This document shows, piece by piece, positions 1 through 9,432 of a stretch of DNA of 64,000 nt. The translations under genes and the position numbers were made by a program. The notes beneath the pieces were generated by a model. It searched no databases. It saw only the letters and a list, made by a program, of their open reading frames with translations, and had not been told where the DNA came from. Source of the stretch: Bacteroidetes bacterium 43-93 (GTDB lineage Bacteria > Bacteroidota > Bacteroidia > Chitinophagales > Chitinophagaceae); contig MKUO01000004.1 in assembly GCA_001897855.1 (NCBI GenBank), positions 248,001 to 312,000 of the forward strand, in the 5' to 3' direction. Numbering within the stretch: the first letter of the stretch is position 1; every line of letters starts with the position of its first letter.

Positions 1-1138
1 TGTAATAATCTTTTACTTCAATATCCAGCGCTTCCTTGGTTATCATTACCGGGCTGAAGGGATCTATCATCACGGCTACTTCCTTCGTTTCTTTTTGGCC
101 AATACTGCGTTCAATAGCACCCGGATGCGGACCGTGGGGTATACCACCGGGATGCAGCGTCAACTGCCCTTTTTGTATATTGTTTCGGCTCATAAAATCA
201 CCATCTACATAATAGAGTATCTCATCAGAATCTATGTTACTGTGGTGGTATGGGGCAGGTATTGCCTGCGGATGGTAGTCATATAACCTGGGCACGAACG
301 AACACACTACGAAGCCAGCGGCTTCAAAGCTCTGGTGTATGGGTGGCGGCATGTGTATGCGGCCTGTGAGCGGCTCGAAATTGAAGATGGAGAATGTGTA
401 AGGATAGAGATAACCATCCCAGCCTACAATATCAAACGGGTGATATAGGTAGACGTAAGGAAATATCATTCCTTTTTTCTTGATGAGAATGTCAAACTCT
501 CCCTTTTCATCTATTGTTTGTAAATTCTGTGGCCTCTTAATATCCCGTTCACAGAAGGGCGCATGTTCCTGCAACTGTCCAAACTCATTCCTGTATCGTT
601 TGGGTGTATATATCGGGCTAAATGATTCTACGATCAATAACCGGTTCTCTTTAGTTTCAAATTCTATTTTATATACTGTACCGCGTGGTATCAATACATA
701 GTCGCCATACTTAAATGGTAGCTGGCCGAACATGGTATGCAGGGTGCCGCTGCCTTTATGAACAAACAACAATTCATCTGCATCTGCATTTTTAAAAAAG
801 TAGCCGGGTGATTTTGTAGGTGCCGCAAGGCCAATAGTCAATTGGCTATTTACAAACAATGTCTTCCTGCTCTCTAAATAGTCGTCAGCAGGTTTTATAT
901 CAAAGCCGCTAAAGCTCATGGCATTGAGACTATTTTCTATGGCTACCTCGGGTTTTACAGAATAGGGCTTGCCTTTTTGCTTTACACATGTTGGCGGATG
1001 GATATGATACACAAGGGAAGAAAGGCTGCTGAATCCCTGCGTACCTACCAGTTCTTCCTGGTACAATTGATGATCCTCATTACGAAATACAACATGTCTT
1101 TTTTCGGGTATGGTTCCTAATGAATGGTATATTGGCAT
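1..1138 (-). CDS. homogentisate 1,2-dioxygenase paralogue, 3' end cut by window
   Basis: This is an Fe(II) ring-cleavage dioxygenase of the homogentisate 1,2-dioxygenase family. It starts at the ATG at 1138 (protein begins MPIYHSLGTIPEKRH) and stays open to base 1, giving 379 codons; only about the last six residues are missing compared with its 385-aa paralogue at 26291. Conserved blocks include PPPIHQ, HSNIDSDEILYY and LHPGGIPHGPHPG, which hold the candidate His/Glu iron ligands. The paralogue sits beside hppD whereas this copy does not, so its substrate may be homogentisate or a related aromatic. Family membership is clear; the exact substrate is inference. Confidence 0.9.
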   Translation of the reverse strand, partial: MPIYHSLGTIPEKRHVVFRNEDHQLYQEELVGTQGFSSLSSLVYHIHPPTCVKQKGKPYSVKPEVAIENSLNAMSFSGFDIKPADDYLESRKTLFVNSQLTIGLAAPTKSPGYFFKNADADELLFVHKGSGTLHTMFGQLPFKYGDYVLIPRGTVYKIEFETKENRLLIVESFSPIYTPKRYRNEFGQLQEHAPFCERDIKRPQNLQTIDEKGEFDILIKKKGMIFPYVYLYHPFDIVGWDGYLYPYTFSIFNFEPLTGRIHMPPPIHQSFEAAGFVVCSFVPRLYDYHPQAIPAPYHHSNIDSDEILYYVDGDFMSRNNIQKGQLTLHPGGIPHGPHPGAIERSIGQKETKEVAVMIDPFSPVMITKEALDIEVKDYY

Positions 1139-1329
1139 TATTTGTTCAATTTTTAAGCTCAACAAGTCTATTACAATTTGCTGCGCAGGAATATGACAGC
1201 CATTATCTAAAAACCTGATATTTCTCAGGAAATGAAATGACGTGTGAGGGCCGTTTTAAACCATTTGTGTATTTCTCACTATTTTAGCCACCGGAGGCAG
1301 GATAATTAATAGAGTATAAGAATATAAGT

Positions 1330-2559
1330 ATGGGATTATATAACCTTTTTGCCATTATTGTTTTATTAGCTGCGGTTTTCAGCTATTTCAATCACCGGGT
1401 ATTGAAATGGCCGCAAACTATTGGTGTAATGGCATTGTCTCTGCTGGTATCTATACTCATTGTGTTTACAGGTTCGTTTTTCCCATTCTTACAGGAGTTT
1501 GGCAAGAAAGTATCTGAGTTAGATTTCAATACTTTATTGATGAAAGCCATGCTGGGTTTCCTGCTTTTTGCAGGGGGCTTTCATATCAACGCACAGCAGT
1601 TAAAAAAGCAGGGGTTGTCCATATTTGTACTTTCCACTTTGGGGACTATTCTTTCTACATTCATCGTCGGTGGGCTCACTTATTTTGCTTTTAAACTATT
1701 CCATGCACCGATACCATTTGTTTATTGCCTTTTATTCGGTTCCCTTATATCACCTACAGATCCTATTGCGGTGCTGGGCATTTTAAAACAATCTAAAATG
1801 CCGTCGTCACTGGAGCTTAAGATATCCGGGGAGTCTTTATTTAACGATGGGGTAGCGGTGGTAATATTTCTTACACTATTCGAGGTGTCAGCAAACGGTA
1901 TTGAAGATTTTTCGTTCTCCAAAACCATTATGCTATTCCTGCAGGAGGCCGTAGGCGGTGTCGCCTATGGCTTTGCATTGGGTAGCCTTGGTTACTGGGC
2001 ATTAAGATCTGTAGATAATTATAAGATAGAAGTGCAGGTAACCCTTGCACTGGCAATGGCAGGCTATTATTTCGCCGACCTGATACATGTTTCCGGGCCG
2101 CTGGCAATGGTGGTAGCAGGCATCGTAACAGGTAACCAGGGTAAAAAAGCTGCCATGTCTGATGTGACAAGAGATTATGTATCAAAATTCTGGGAATTGA
2201 TTGATGAGATATTGAATGCAATATTGTTCCTGCTGGTAGGTATTGAGATGCTGGTGGTAAAAATAAATATAGATATATTCATCATCGGCCTGGTAATGAT
2301 AGGAGTAGTGCTACTGGCAAGGTTTCTTTCCGTTTCGTTACCTGTTGTGTTTCTAAAACGCATTACTAATATAGAGCGGAATGCAACGTATATCCTTACA
2401 TGGGGTGGGCTGCGCGGTGGGCTATCCATTGCCATGGCCTTATCCCTGCCAACAATTTTTCATCGCGATGAATTTGTAGCGATAACTTATATAGTAGTTG
2501 TTTTCTCTATATTGGTACAGGGCCTCACCATAGAGCGGCTCGCAAAAAGACTTCTTTAA
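1330..2559 (+). CDS. Na+/H+ antiporter, CPA1 (NhaP-type)
   Basis: This 409-aa inner-membrane protein has about 12 hydrophobic segments. It is a monovalent cation/proton antiporter that exchanges cytoplasmic Na+ (or K+) for external H+ in pH and salt homeostasis. The CPA1 signature [10 protein letters not shown] lies at residues 141-150, the ion-binding pair Asn172-Asp173 sits in [14 protein letters not shown], and the late [13 protein letters not shown] motif is present. There is no long cytoplasmic C-terminal tail. The ATG start follows the divergent dioxygenase by 191 bp. The next gene begins 12 bp downstream, so the two are probably co-transcribed. Ion specificity cannot be read from the sequence. 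Confidence 0.93.
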   Translation: MGLYNLFAIIVLLAAVFSYFNHRVLKWPQTIGVMALSLLVSILIVFTGSFFPFLQEFGKKVSELDFNTLLMKAMLGFLLFAGGFHINAQQLKKQGLSIFVLSTLGTILSTFIVGGLTYFAFKLFHAPIPFVYCLLFGSLISPTDPIAVLGILKQSKMPSSLELKISGESLFNDGVAVVIFLTLFEVSANGIEDFSFSKTIMLFLQEAVGGVAYGFALGSLGYWALRSVDNYKIEVQVTLALAMAGYYFADLIHVSGPLAMVVAGIVTGNQGKKAAMSDVTRDYVSKFWELIDEILNAILFLLVGIEMLVVKINIDIFIIGLVMIGVVLLARFLSVSLPVVFLKRITNIERNATYILTWGGLRGGLSIAMALSLPTIFHRDEFVAITYIVVVFSILVQGLTIERLAKRLL

Positions 2560-2571
2560 TTAATAAAACCT

Positions 2572-3117
2572 ATGCAAAAGATACTATTCCTCTTTCTATC
2601 AATATTGAGCTTATCGTTTACTACACATGCCGGGCCGTTAGATGCAGCGAAGATCATCGAAGGGCTGTCGGGGCAATGGCGTGCGGTGAAATGGGTGAAT
2701 TTTGAGAATATGAACAAAACTTTTACCGCGGATGAGCAAAACGATATACAGTTCGATAGCCTGAAATGCACCGCTTCAGAACTTACGATCACCGCTGATA
2801 GTTTGTATTTCGATAGGGATAAGGTGTGTTATTTCATGACCTGCTCACAACCTTTCTCAGCTTATAATGTAAAAAGGCTGCTGGTGGTGAACACAGGCGA
2901 TATACATCAAAAAACACCCGGTATAGAACTGGCTACAGAGCGGATCAGTAAATACCTGCTTCGCCTTATGGACCAGGATCTCAATAGCCAGCCATTATTG
3001 ATCTATACGTCTTGTCCTGTTGCCGATAAAGAAAGAAAGCTGCAGATCATTTATATCAACGATCGAAATATTGGTTTGTATAATGGCACTGATATCATCG
3101 TCCTAAAAAAGAAGTAA
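2572..3117 (+). CDS. secreted hypothetical protein
   Basis: This 181-aa protein begins with a clear signal peptide (MQKILFLFLSILSLSFTTHAG), so it is probably periplasmic. The mature part contains KIIEGLSGQWRAVKW, which resembles the first strand of lipocalin-like or DUF4488-type domains, and four Cys residues that could form disulfides. I do not recognise the family. It lies 12 bp after the antiporter gene and ends just before a bidirectional hairpin terminator, so it is probably the last gene of that operon. Confidence 0.75.
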   Translation: MQKILFLFLSILSLSFTTHAGPLDAAKIIEGLSGQWRAVKWVNFENMNKTFTADEQNDIQFDSLKCTASELTITADSLYFDRDKVCYFMTCSQPFSAYNVKRLLVVNTGDIHQKTPGIELATERISKYLLRLMDQDLNSQPLLIYTSCPVADKERKLQIIYINDRNIGLYNGTDIIVLKKK

Positions 3118-3123
3118 AAAATA

Positions 3124-3147
3124 GTCCCGCTTCATGCGGGACTTATC
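3124..3147. terminator. bidirectional terminator hairpin
   Basis: GTCCCGC (3124-3130) pairs perfectly with GCGGGAC (3136-3142) across a 5-nt loop. It sits between the stop codons of two convergent genes and is flanked by A-rich sequence on one side and T-rich on the other. Confidence 0.75.
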
Positions 3148-3149
3148 AT

Positions 3150-3608
3150 TTAATCTTCCACTGCTTTTTCCAGGTCGGCTATAATTATCTTACCCATTGC
3201 CATCATAGCATTCATAGCCTTCTGTGCTTTCGCAGGGTCTTTATGTTGCAGTAATTCTCCTAACCTGTCGGGTATAACCTGCCACGATAGGCCGAACTTA
3301 TCTTTAAGCCATCCGCACCGGCTTTCTTCACCGCCATCGGCCGTTAGCTTATTCCAGTAATAATCTACCTCTTCCTGCGTTTTGCAGCTGATGAAAAAAG
3401 AGATGGCTTCATTGAATTTGTACATAGGGCCACCATTTAAGGCATAGAATTCCTGCCCTTCCAGCTCAAACGTTGCAGAGAACACAGGTCCACTAGGGCC
3501 GGCGCGGTTGATGCTATGTACTTTGGCATTTTTAAATACAGAAGTATAAAAGTTGATGGCTTCTTCTACCTGGCCATCAAACCATAAAAAAGGTGTGATC
3601 TTACTCAT
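3150..3608 (-). CDS. VOC superfamily protein (PhnB-like)
   Basis: This 152-aa cytoplasmic protein has the glyoxalase/VOC fold of the PhnB or 3-demethylubiquinone-methyltransferase-like group. The N-terminal KITPFLWFDGQVEEAINFYTSVF block, the central EFYALNGGP and the GWLKDKFGLSWQVIP block are typical. Members bind a small substrate, often with a metal, but most have no assigned reaction. The ATG at 3608 is the natural start. It stands alone, convergent with the antiporter operon. Confidence 0.88.
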   Translation of the reverse strand: MSKITPFLWFDGQVEEAINFYTSVFKNAKVHSINRAGPSGPVFSATFELEGQEFYALNGGPMYKFNEAISFFISCKTQEEVDYYWNKLTADGGEESRCGWLKDKFGLSWQVIPDRLGELLQHKDPAKAQKAMNAMMAMGKIIIADLEKAVED

Positions 3609-3845
3609 ATATAATCCGGTGATTTTATAAGGTCAAAACTAAACAGCATTCATCTCTCTTGCGTGGTGCAATTGCGACATTTAAGAGGTTAGTTACGACA
3701 CTAAATATATACTCTAAGTTAGTATTGTCACACTATAGTTTTGGCAGATTCATTTGTTTGTCACATCTGGTCTGAAAGCTTGCATACACGCATGTTTGAG
3801 CAATACTTTTAGATCAGTATTTCTTCTTCACCAAAATTGCACCGT

Positions 3846-5531
3846 ATGAAAAGACACCTATGTTTATGTTTATTTACTCCGCTTATTTTTTATGCCGACA
3901 GATTGCATGCCCAGGCCGCGTTCAACACTGTTGAGTATATTGATGCCAACAAGATAAAGGCTGCAACCTCCGTACACGGAGATATGCTTTGGGATCCCGT
4001 TACCGGTAGTGAAAGCTGCGAATTTCCAAAAGGTACCGGAAATCATGCAGGGTTCATTACAACTGCGTGGATGTCGGGCTATGATCCATCCAATACGCTA
4101 CACGTATCTGCGCAAACCTATCGTACAATGGGCAACGACCTGTGGCCGGGACCATTGGACAATAACGGGCAACTTAGCTATACCACATCAGCAATGTGGG
4201 CGCGGATATGGAAGATCAATAAATCTGATATCACGGCCTTTAAAAACTTATCGAGTCACACAGTAGCGAATACACCTGCAGCGATATTGGAATGGCCGGG
4301 TAAAAACAATCCGTATGCAAAAGGGAACAACGGTAATACATTAACGATCACCACCGATATGGCACCCTTTGTAGATGCAAACCATGATGGAAATTACAAC
4401 CCCATTGACGGGGATTATCCGGATATGAAAGGCGACCAGATGCTTTGGTGGGTATTTAGCGATAATGGCCCTAAGCATAATAACCGTATAGACAGCCTTA
4501 CCAATAACCATCCGTTGATGATAGAAGTACATGCCTGCGCATACACCTATACCAGGGGTACCTTGCTCGATAATGTTATCTATTACGAGTACACGCTGCA
4601 AAACAAATCAAGCGTCAATTACAACAGGTTCCGTTTTGCGCTCCATGCCGACCTGGACATTGGTTTCTTTGGAGATGACGCTATAGGTTTTGATTCAAGC
4701 CGCAGACTAGGCATTGCATATAACGGAAAGTCTTTTGACGGAAATGGCAGTGGTGTTAATGAATATGGCTACAGTCCGCCAATTACAGGTATTACTTTAT
4801 TGCACAGTCCCGGAGACAACAGTACAACCCTGGAGCCTACAGGAAGCTTTATGTATTTCAACCCCGATTTTACGATAATGGGTGTGCCCGACTGTGATAC
4901 GCAATACAATAATTACATGCGTTCAAAATTCAGGGATGGTGTGCACCTGAAAAACGACTTTACCGGCCCTACTGTCAACACTAACGGCAGGGGAGCAGGC
5001 CCTGAAGCAAACTATGTGTATCCCGGTGATGTGGCTGATAATAACCAGTGGAGTTTTTGCAGCAGCAGTAACGTGCCAACTGATGTACGTTTTGTGCTTG
5101 CAACCAATGATTATAATTTCAACGCCGGCACTACTGCAAAAGTTGATTTTGCCCTGGTGATCGCAGATACCAGCACCCATAACACATGCCCAGGGTTGAC
5201 CTATGACGGCATCAGGAAAGTGAGTGATACGGCATGGGCAAACTACAGATATATGCCTTCCACAAATATTGCTACAACAAATCCAGCCCCTCGACAACTC
5301 CTTCACCTTTATCCTAACCCTGTACAGAACACCCTCTATATTGATGACAACGATGCGCCGCAGGATGCTGTGGTATCCGTATATGATATTACGGGTAACA
5401 AGATTATATTACCCGTAAGTACCCAGGCGCGCGGTGTGGTTGTGAATACGCAATCCCTGGCACCCGGAACCTATCAATTATGGTACAAAACCAAAACAGA
5501 TACACGTGCAGCTTTATTTATAAAGCAGTAA
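3846..5531 (+). CDS. T9SS type A sorting domain protein
   Basis: This 561-aa secreted protein has a signal peptide (MKRHLCLCLFTPLIFYADRLHAQ). I chose the ATG at 3846; a TTG three codons upstream is less likely. The C-terminal domain begins LLHLYPNPVQNTLYI and ends with GTYQLWYKTK, the classic type A signal for export through the type IX system and surface anchoring. The middle contains DANHDGNYNPIDGDYPD, a Ca-binding-like Asp/Asn loop, and no recognisable catalytic domain. It is monocistronic, followed by a strong hairpin. It is probably a surface or secreted protein of unknown role. Confidence 0.88.
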   Translation: MKRHLCLCLFTPLIFYADRLHAQAAFNTVEYIDANKIKAATSVHGDMLWDPVTGSESCEFPKGTGNHAGFITTAWMSGYDPSNTLHVSAQTYRTMGNDLWPGPLDNNGQLSYTTSAMWARIWKINKSDITAFKNLSSHTVANTPAAILEWPGKNNPYAKGNNGNTLTITTDMAPFVDANHDGNYNPIDGDYPDMKGDQMLWWVFSDNGPKHNNRIDSLTNNHPLMIEVHACAYTYTRGTLLDNVIYYEYTLQNKSSVNYNRFRFALHADLDIGFFGDDAIGFDSSRRLGIAYNGKSFDGNGSGVNEYGYSPPITGITLLHSPGDNSTTLEPTGSFMYFNPDFTIMGVPDCDTQYNNYMRSKFRDGVHLKNDFTGPTVNTNGRGAGPEANYVYPGDVADNNQWSFCSSSNVPTDVRFVLATNDYNFNAGTTAKVDFALVIADTSTHNTCPGLTYDGIRKVSDTAWANYRYMPSTNIATTNPAPRQLLHLYPNPVQNTLYIDDNDAPQDAVVSVYDITGNKIILPVSTQARGVVVNTQSLAPGTYQLWYKTKTDTRAALFIKQ

Positions 5532-5538
5532 TAATCAA

Positions 5539-5576
5539 TGGATAAACGGCTTTAAGGAGCTGTTTATCCATTTTTG
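5539..5576 (+). terminator. rho-independent terminator
   Basis: TGGATAAAC (5539-5547) pairs with GTTTATCCA (5562-5570), followed by TTTTTG. It lies 8 bp after the stop of the T9SS gene. Confidence 0.8.
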
Positions 5577-5652
5577 TTACCTATTTAACAGTGGGATATG
5601 ACAATATTACATATAATTGATTATATTTGTGTAGGTAATCATTGTAAATACA

Positions 5653-6021
5653 ATGTTTGAAGCATTAGCCGAATATATAAAAGGCCAGAAACCCTTTGTA
5701 GACATCTTCACCAAAGTGGCAGAAAACGTAACCAACGCTTACGTTGCAGAGGTATATGCGCAAATAGAACAAACAGGCATCACACCATCTTTTGAAGAGT
5801 TAATGGATAAGGTACGTGCCCTGCATGACGACCTTACCCGACGTAGCGTATGGATCAGGGAAGATTATAAAGAAGACCGTGGCCGCCGCTCACCAAGATT
5901 TACAAAAGGCTGCAAAAAGATCATCGATAAATCTACCCAGGATTTCCTCCGTACTGTAAAGCTGGTGCTAAGTACACGTAATAACAGCTACAGCCATCTG
6001 AGCGTCCCTGTACCACATTAA
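5653..6021 (+). CDS. hypothetical protein, helical and basic
   Basis: This 122-aa cytoplasmic protein has no signal peptide. It is predicted mostly helical, with an acidic first half and a Lys/Arg-rich stretch near residues 75-95 (EDRGRRSPRFTKGCKK), which hints at nucleic-acid or membrane contact. I do not recognise the family. A TATATTTG element at 5622-5629, 24 bp before the ATG, fits a -7 box of a Bacteroidota promoter, but no good -33 partner is visible. It is convergent with the permease gene downstream, with only 6 bp between stops. Confidence 0.65.
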   Translation: MFEALAEYIKGQKPFVDIFTKVAENVTNAYVAEVYAQIEQTGITPSFEELMDKVRALHDDLTRRSVWIREDYKEDRGRRSPRFTKGCKKIIDKSTQDFLRTVKLVLSTRNNSYSHLSVPVPH

Positions 6022-6027
6022 TTTCTT

Positions 6028-7101
6028 TTACTTTATCTGTTTCCGGTAGAGATAGTAAGCAATACTGCCGAATATAATATTAGGTATCCATACCGCCAGC
6101 AATGGGTTTAACCCGGCTTTTGTAGAGAATGTAGTGGAGAATTGCATGGCCATGATGTATAGCGCGCTAATAATGATACCTATAGCAAGATGCAAGCCGC
6201 TGCCTCCACGTACTTTTTTGCTGGCAATACATACGCCAATAAGCGTCAATATCAATCCCGCAAATGGCTCTGAAGACCTGCGGTACTTTTCTACATAATA
6301 GAAATTAAGCGATTCCCGCCCGCGAAGTTTTTCCCTTGCGATGTAACGATTAAGCTCGGGTGTGGTAAGCGCAGCCTTCACCTCTTCGTCATCTTCCAGG
6401 TCGCTGGGTTTAAAAGGGAACTTCATGATCGTATCAGGTATCTGCCGCAATGATTCCTGCAGCCCGTTATTATACCTGATCTTCACTGTGAACAGTTTCC
6501 ATTCATGTTTGATGCTGTCGTAATTAACGTGGTCAGCACTTATCTTTTTTTTGAGGTCGGTACCATCAATAGTTTCTGCAGTAAAGAAATAGCCGGTGTT
6601 GGCTACATAGTCGTAGTACAGCATATACACATACAGATCCTGCGACAACCTTAAATGTATATTCCTGTCAGACGATGATATTTTGTTATGTACATATGTG
6701 TCCTCAAATCGCAGCCTTTGCTTATTGGCATTGGGTACTATAAAGTGGTTGGACACCAGTGATAAAAGGCATAAAAATCCACCACCAATAAAATAGGGAC
6801 GCAGGAACCGCTGGAACGAAACACCTGTTGCCAGCATGGCAATGATCTCTGATTTATAGGCAAGCTTTGATGTAAAGAAGATAGTAGCAATAAATATGAA
6901 CAGCGGAAACAACAGGGCTGTTATATGGGGGATGAAGTTCTTAAAGTATAACAGTATCTGGATGGCAGGCGCTTTATGAGATACAAAATCATCTACTTTC
7001 TCAGAATAGTCTATCACACAGGCTATCACTGCCAGTATCATAATGGCGTAGAAGAATGTGCCGATAAACTTCTTAACAATATACCAATCCAGTTTTTTCA
7101 T
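6028..7101 (-). CDS. LptF/LptG family LPS export permease
   Basis: This 357-aa inner-membrane protein is of the YjgP/YjgQ family. It has the usual plan: three N-terminal membrane helices (residues about 10-115), a periplasmic beta-jellyroll-like domain (about 120-260) and three C-terminal helices. With LptB it extracts lipopolysaccharide from the inner membrane and passes it to LptC/LptA. It starts at ATG 7101, 10 bp downstream of tgt on the same strand, so the two form an operon. LptF and LptG cannot be told apart here. Confidence 0.9.
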   Translation of the reverse strand: MKKLDWYIVKKFIGTFFYAIMILAVIACVIDYSEKVDDFVSHKAPAIQILLYFKNFIPHITALLFPLFIFIATIFFTSKLAYKSEIIAMLATGVSFQRFLRPYFIGGGFLCLLSLVSNHFIVPNANKQRLRFEDTYVHNKISSSDRNIHLRLSQDLYVYMLYYDYVANTGYFFTAETIDGTDLKKKISADHVNYDSIKHEWKLFTVKIRYNNGLQESLRQIPDTIMKFPFKPSDLEDDEEVKAALTTPELNRYIAREKLRGRESLNFYYVEKYRRSSEPFAGLILTLIGVCIASKKVRGGSGLHLAIGIIISALYIMAMQFSTTFSTKAGLNPLLAVWIPNIIFGSIAYYLYRKQIK

Positions 7102-7111
7102 CCGTGCTGTA

Positions 7112-8242
7112 CTATAAACGTTGTTTTAAAACCGGTATTATTTCATTCTTCCAGCTGTTGAAATCGCCCTGCAAAATATGGGTACGCGCCTGTTTTACCA
7201 AATGCAGGTAAAATGCAAGGTTGTGTATGCTGGCGATTGTCAGACCCAGTATCTCACCGGCAACAAACAAGTGGCGCAGGTAAGCTTTTGTGTAGTAATT
7301 GCTGGTCTCGCAGTCTACACCATCATCTATAGGGCTGAAATCATTTGCCCATTTCTTGTTCTTAATATTAACAACGCCTTTTGAAGTAAACAGCATACCA
7401 TTACGGCCATTACGGGTAGGCATCACACAGTCGAACATATCCACACCCAGTGAAATATTCTCTAATATATTCCACGGTGTACCTACACCCATCAGGTATC
7501 GGGGTTTCGCATCCGGCAAGCGATCACAACACAGCGCACACATTTCATACATCATCTCTTCGGGCTCACCAACAGAAAGCCCGCCTATGGCATTGCCATC
7601 ACATTCCATAGAGGCAATGAAGTCTGCAGATGCTTCGCGCAGGTCTTTGTACGTGCTGCCCTGTACTATCGGGAACAACGATTGCTCGTATCCATATTTA
7701 GGTTCGGTTTCACTCATTTGCTTTACGCAGCGTGCAAGCCATCTGTGGGTTAGTTCCATAGATGTTTTAGCATATCCGTATTCGGACGGGTAGGGCGGAC
7801 ATTCATCAAACGCCATGATGATATCTGCACCTATGCTGCGCTGTATATCTATTACATTCTCCGGGGTAAACAGGTGTTTTGATCCGTCAATATGAGATTG
7901 AAATACGGCACCTTCTTCCTTGAGCTTCCTGTTATTGGCAAGAGAGAAAACCTGGTACCCACCACTATCAGTAAGTATGGGCTTATTCCACCCATTGAAT
8001 TTATGCAAGCCACCTGCCTGCTCCAGTATATCCGTACCGGGGCGCAGGTATAGATGGTAGGTATTGCCTAATATGATCTGGGCTTTTACTTCCTGCTCCA
8101 ACTGCTGCTGGGTAACGGCCTTAACACTGCCGACTGTACCAACAGGCATAAAAATGGGCGTTTCGATAGCGCCATGCGCCGTAGTGATGACCCCGGCCCT
8201 TGCCTTACTGTTACTATCCCTTGCTTTTAATTCAAACTCCAT
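7112..8242 (-). CDS. tgt: queuine tRNA-ribosyltransferase (TGT)
   Basis: This 376-aa TIM-barrel enzyme swaps guanine-34 of GUN-anticodon tRNAs for the queuosine precursor. The catalytic residues are present: Asp92 in TDSGGYQVFS and the nucleophile Asp271 in FDCVMPTRNGRNG, together with the GGLSVGEP substrate loop. The zinc site is unusual. The family Cys-x-Cys-x2-Cys...His pattern reads Val309-Asp-Cys311-Glu-Thr-Ser314 here, with only Cys311 and His340 retained. The length is normal. It lies upstream of the LptF/G permease with a 10-bp gap. Confidence 0.95.
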   Translation of the reverse strand: MEFELKARDSNSKARAGVITTAHGAIETPIFMPVGTVGSVKAVTQQQLEQEVKAQIILGNTYHLYLRPGTDILEQAGGLHKFNGWNKPILTDSGGYQVFSLANNRKLKEEGAVFQSHIDGSKHLFTPENVIDIQRSIGADIIMAFDECPPYPSEYGYAKTSMELTHRWLARCVKQMSETEPKYGYEQSLFPIVQGSTYKDLREASADFIASMECDGNAIGGLSVGEPEEMMYEMCALCCDRLPDAKPRYLMGVGTPWNILENISLGVDMFDCVMPTRNGRNGMLFTSKGVVNIKNKKWANDFSPIDDGVDCETSNYYTKAYLRHLFVAGEILGLTIASIHNLAFYLHLVKQARTHILQGDFNSWKNEIIPVLKQRL

Positions 8243-8304
8243 ATATCTGTCAGTTCAGGCATTATTGCCCTCACTATCTGCTAATAATTTGTTTCTTTGT
8301 CGCG

Positions 8305-9432
8305 GTGTTCAACGAGGTAATAGCTGCGATCTTTCTTTTATCAGTCACTATCCAGGTGGCTTACGCGCTCTATTTCTTTGTGCAGGTATTCAGGATACCA
8401 ATAGCTGCCGAGCCTTCATCCGCTCAAAAGCCGGTCTCTGTGATTATCTGCGCCAAAAACGAAGCCGCAAACCTGTTGCAGAACCTCCCCGCTGTAATGG
8501 CGCAAAGATATATTAATGATGCGGGTATTGTTCTTTTTAAAGTAATAGTGGTCAATGATGCATCTGAGGATGATACAGCTAAAGTATTGGCAGGCTTCCG
8601 GGAAATATACCCGCAATTGCAGGTAGTCACCATCGCTACTAATGAAGTGCGCGACGTACCGGGTAAAAAATATGCCCTGGGTAAGGGAATTGCTGCTGCT
8701 GAAACGAACCTGATTGTGGTAACCGATGCAGATTGTAAGCCATCTTCTGACCAGTGGCTGGCCAAAATGGTAGCACCTCTTCTAAACGGCAAGGGCATTG
8801 TAGCAGGTTATGGCAAGTACATTCAGCAACCGGGCTTGCTCAATCGTTTTATTCGTTGGGAAACACTGCATACTTTTTTACAATACAGCGGGTATGCACT
8901 TGCGGGTAAGCCCTATATGGCTACCGGCAGGAACCTTGCATATCATAAAGATGCATTTGTGAAGGCGAGTGCAACACCCGCGTGGGGTGCTTTGCCCTCC
9001 GGAGATGATGATCTGCTGATAGAGGCTTATGCCAATGCGGGCAATATGAGTATTGTTTGTGATGAACATGCCTTCACTATTTCGCCCGCGAAAAACACAT
9101 GGGCCGAATGGGTAAAACAAAAACAGCGCCACCTGTCCACCGGTAAATATTATAAAAAAAGCATACAGCTATTATTGGCCTGCTATGCCAGTACTCATGC
9201 GTTGATATGGTTACTATTTTTAATGAGTCTGTTCACATCTTTTTATCAAACAGCGCTGGTTGTAATGCTGTGCCGTTGTTTTATTTATTGGCTGATATGG
9301 GCCTATACGGCCAAACGTCTTGGAGAAAAAGACCTGGTAATATGGTTTCCTGTGATGGACTTTGCCTGGTTGCTTTATAATTTTGCGTTTTCGCCTTACA
9401 TATTTTTGAAAAATAAGACTCAGTGGAAATAG
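8305..9432 (+). CDS. family 2 glycosyltransferase, membrane-associated
   Basis: This GT-A fold glycosyltransferase (375 aa from GTG 8305) has an N-terminal membrane helix, a catalytic domain and two or three C-terminal membrane helices. Visible motifs are VSVIICAKNEAANL, VVNDASEDD, the metal-binding VTDADCKP, SGDDDLL, and a QKQRHLS segment resembling the QxxRW motif of processive enzymes. It probably transfers a sugar from a nucleotide donor for a cell-surface glycan or glycolipid. An upstream TTG at 8200 would place the start inside divergent tgt, so GTG 8305 is preferred, although not proven. It overlaps rsmG by 10 bp. Confidence 0.87.
   Translation: MFNEVIAAIFLLSVTIQVAYALYFFVQVFRIPIAAEPSSAQKPVSVIICAKNEAANLLQNLPAVMAQRYINDAGIVLFKVIVVNDASEDDTAKVLAGFREIYPQLQVVTIATNEVRDVPGKKYALGKGIAAAETNLIVVTDADCKPSSDQWLAKMVAPLLNGKGIVAGYGKYIQQPGLLNRFIRWETLHTFLQYSGYALAGKPYMATGRNLAYHKDAFVKASATPAWGALPSGDDDLLIEAYANAGNMSIVCDEHAFTISPAKNTWAEWVKQKQRHLSTGKYYKKSIQLLLACYASTHALIWLLFLMSLFTSFYQTALVVMLCRCFIYWLIWAYTAKRLGEKDLVIWFPVMDFAWLLYNFAFSPYIFLKNKTQWK

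Noticed and set aside
95-701. Plus-strand ORFs at 95-286 and 480-701
   Set aside because: They are antisense to the homogentisate dioxygenase paralogue, whose minus-strand frame is open throughout.
8200-8304. Upstream extension of the glycosyltransferase to a TTG at 8200
   Set aside because: It would start inside the divergent tgt coding region and adds a sequence without membrane-protein character; GTG 8305 fits better.
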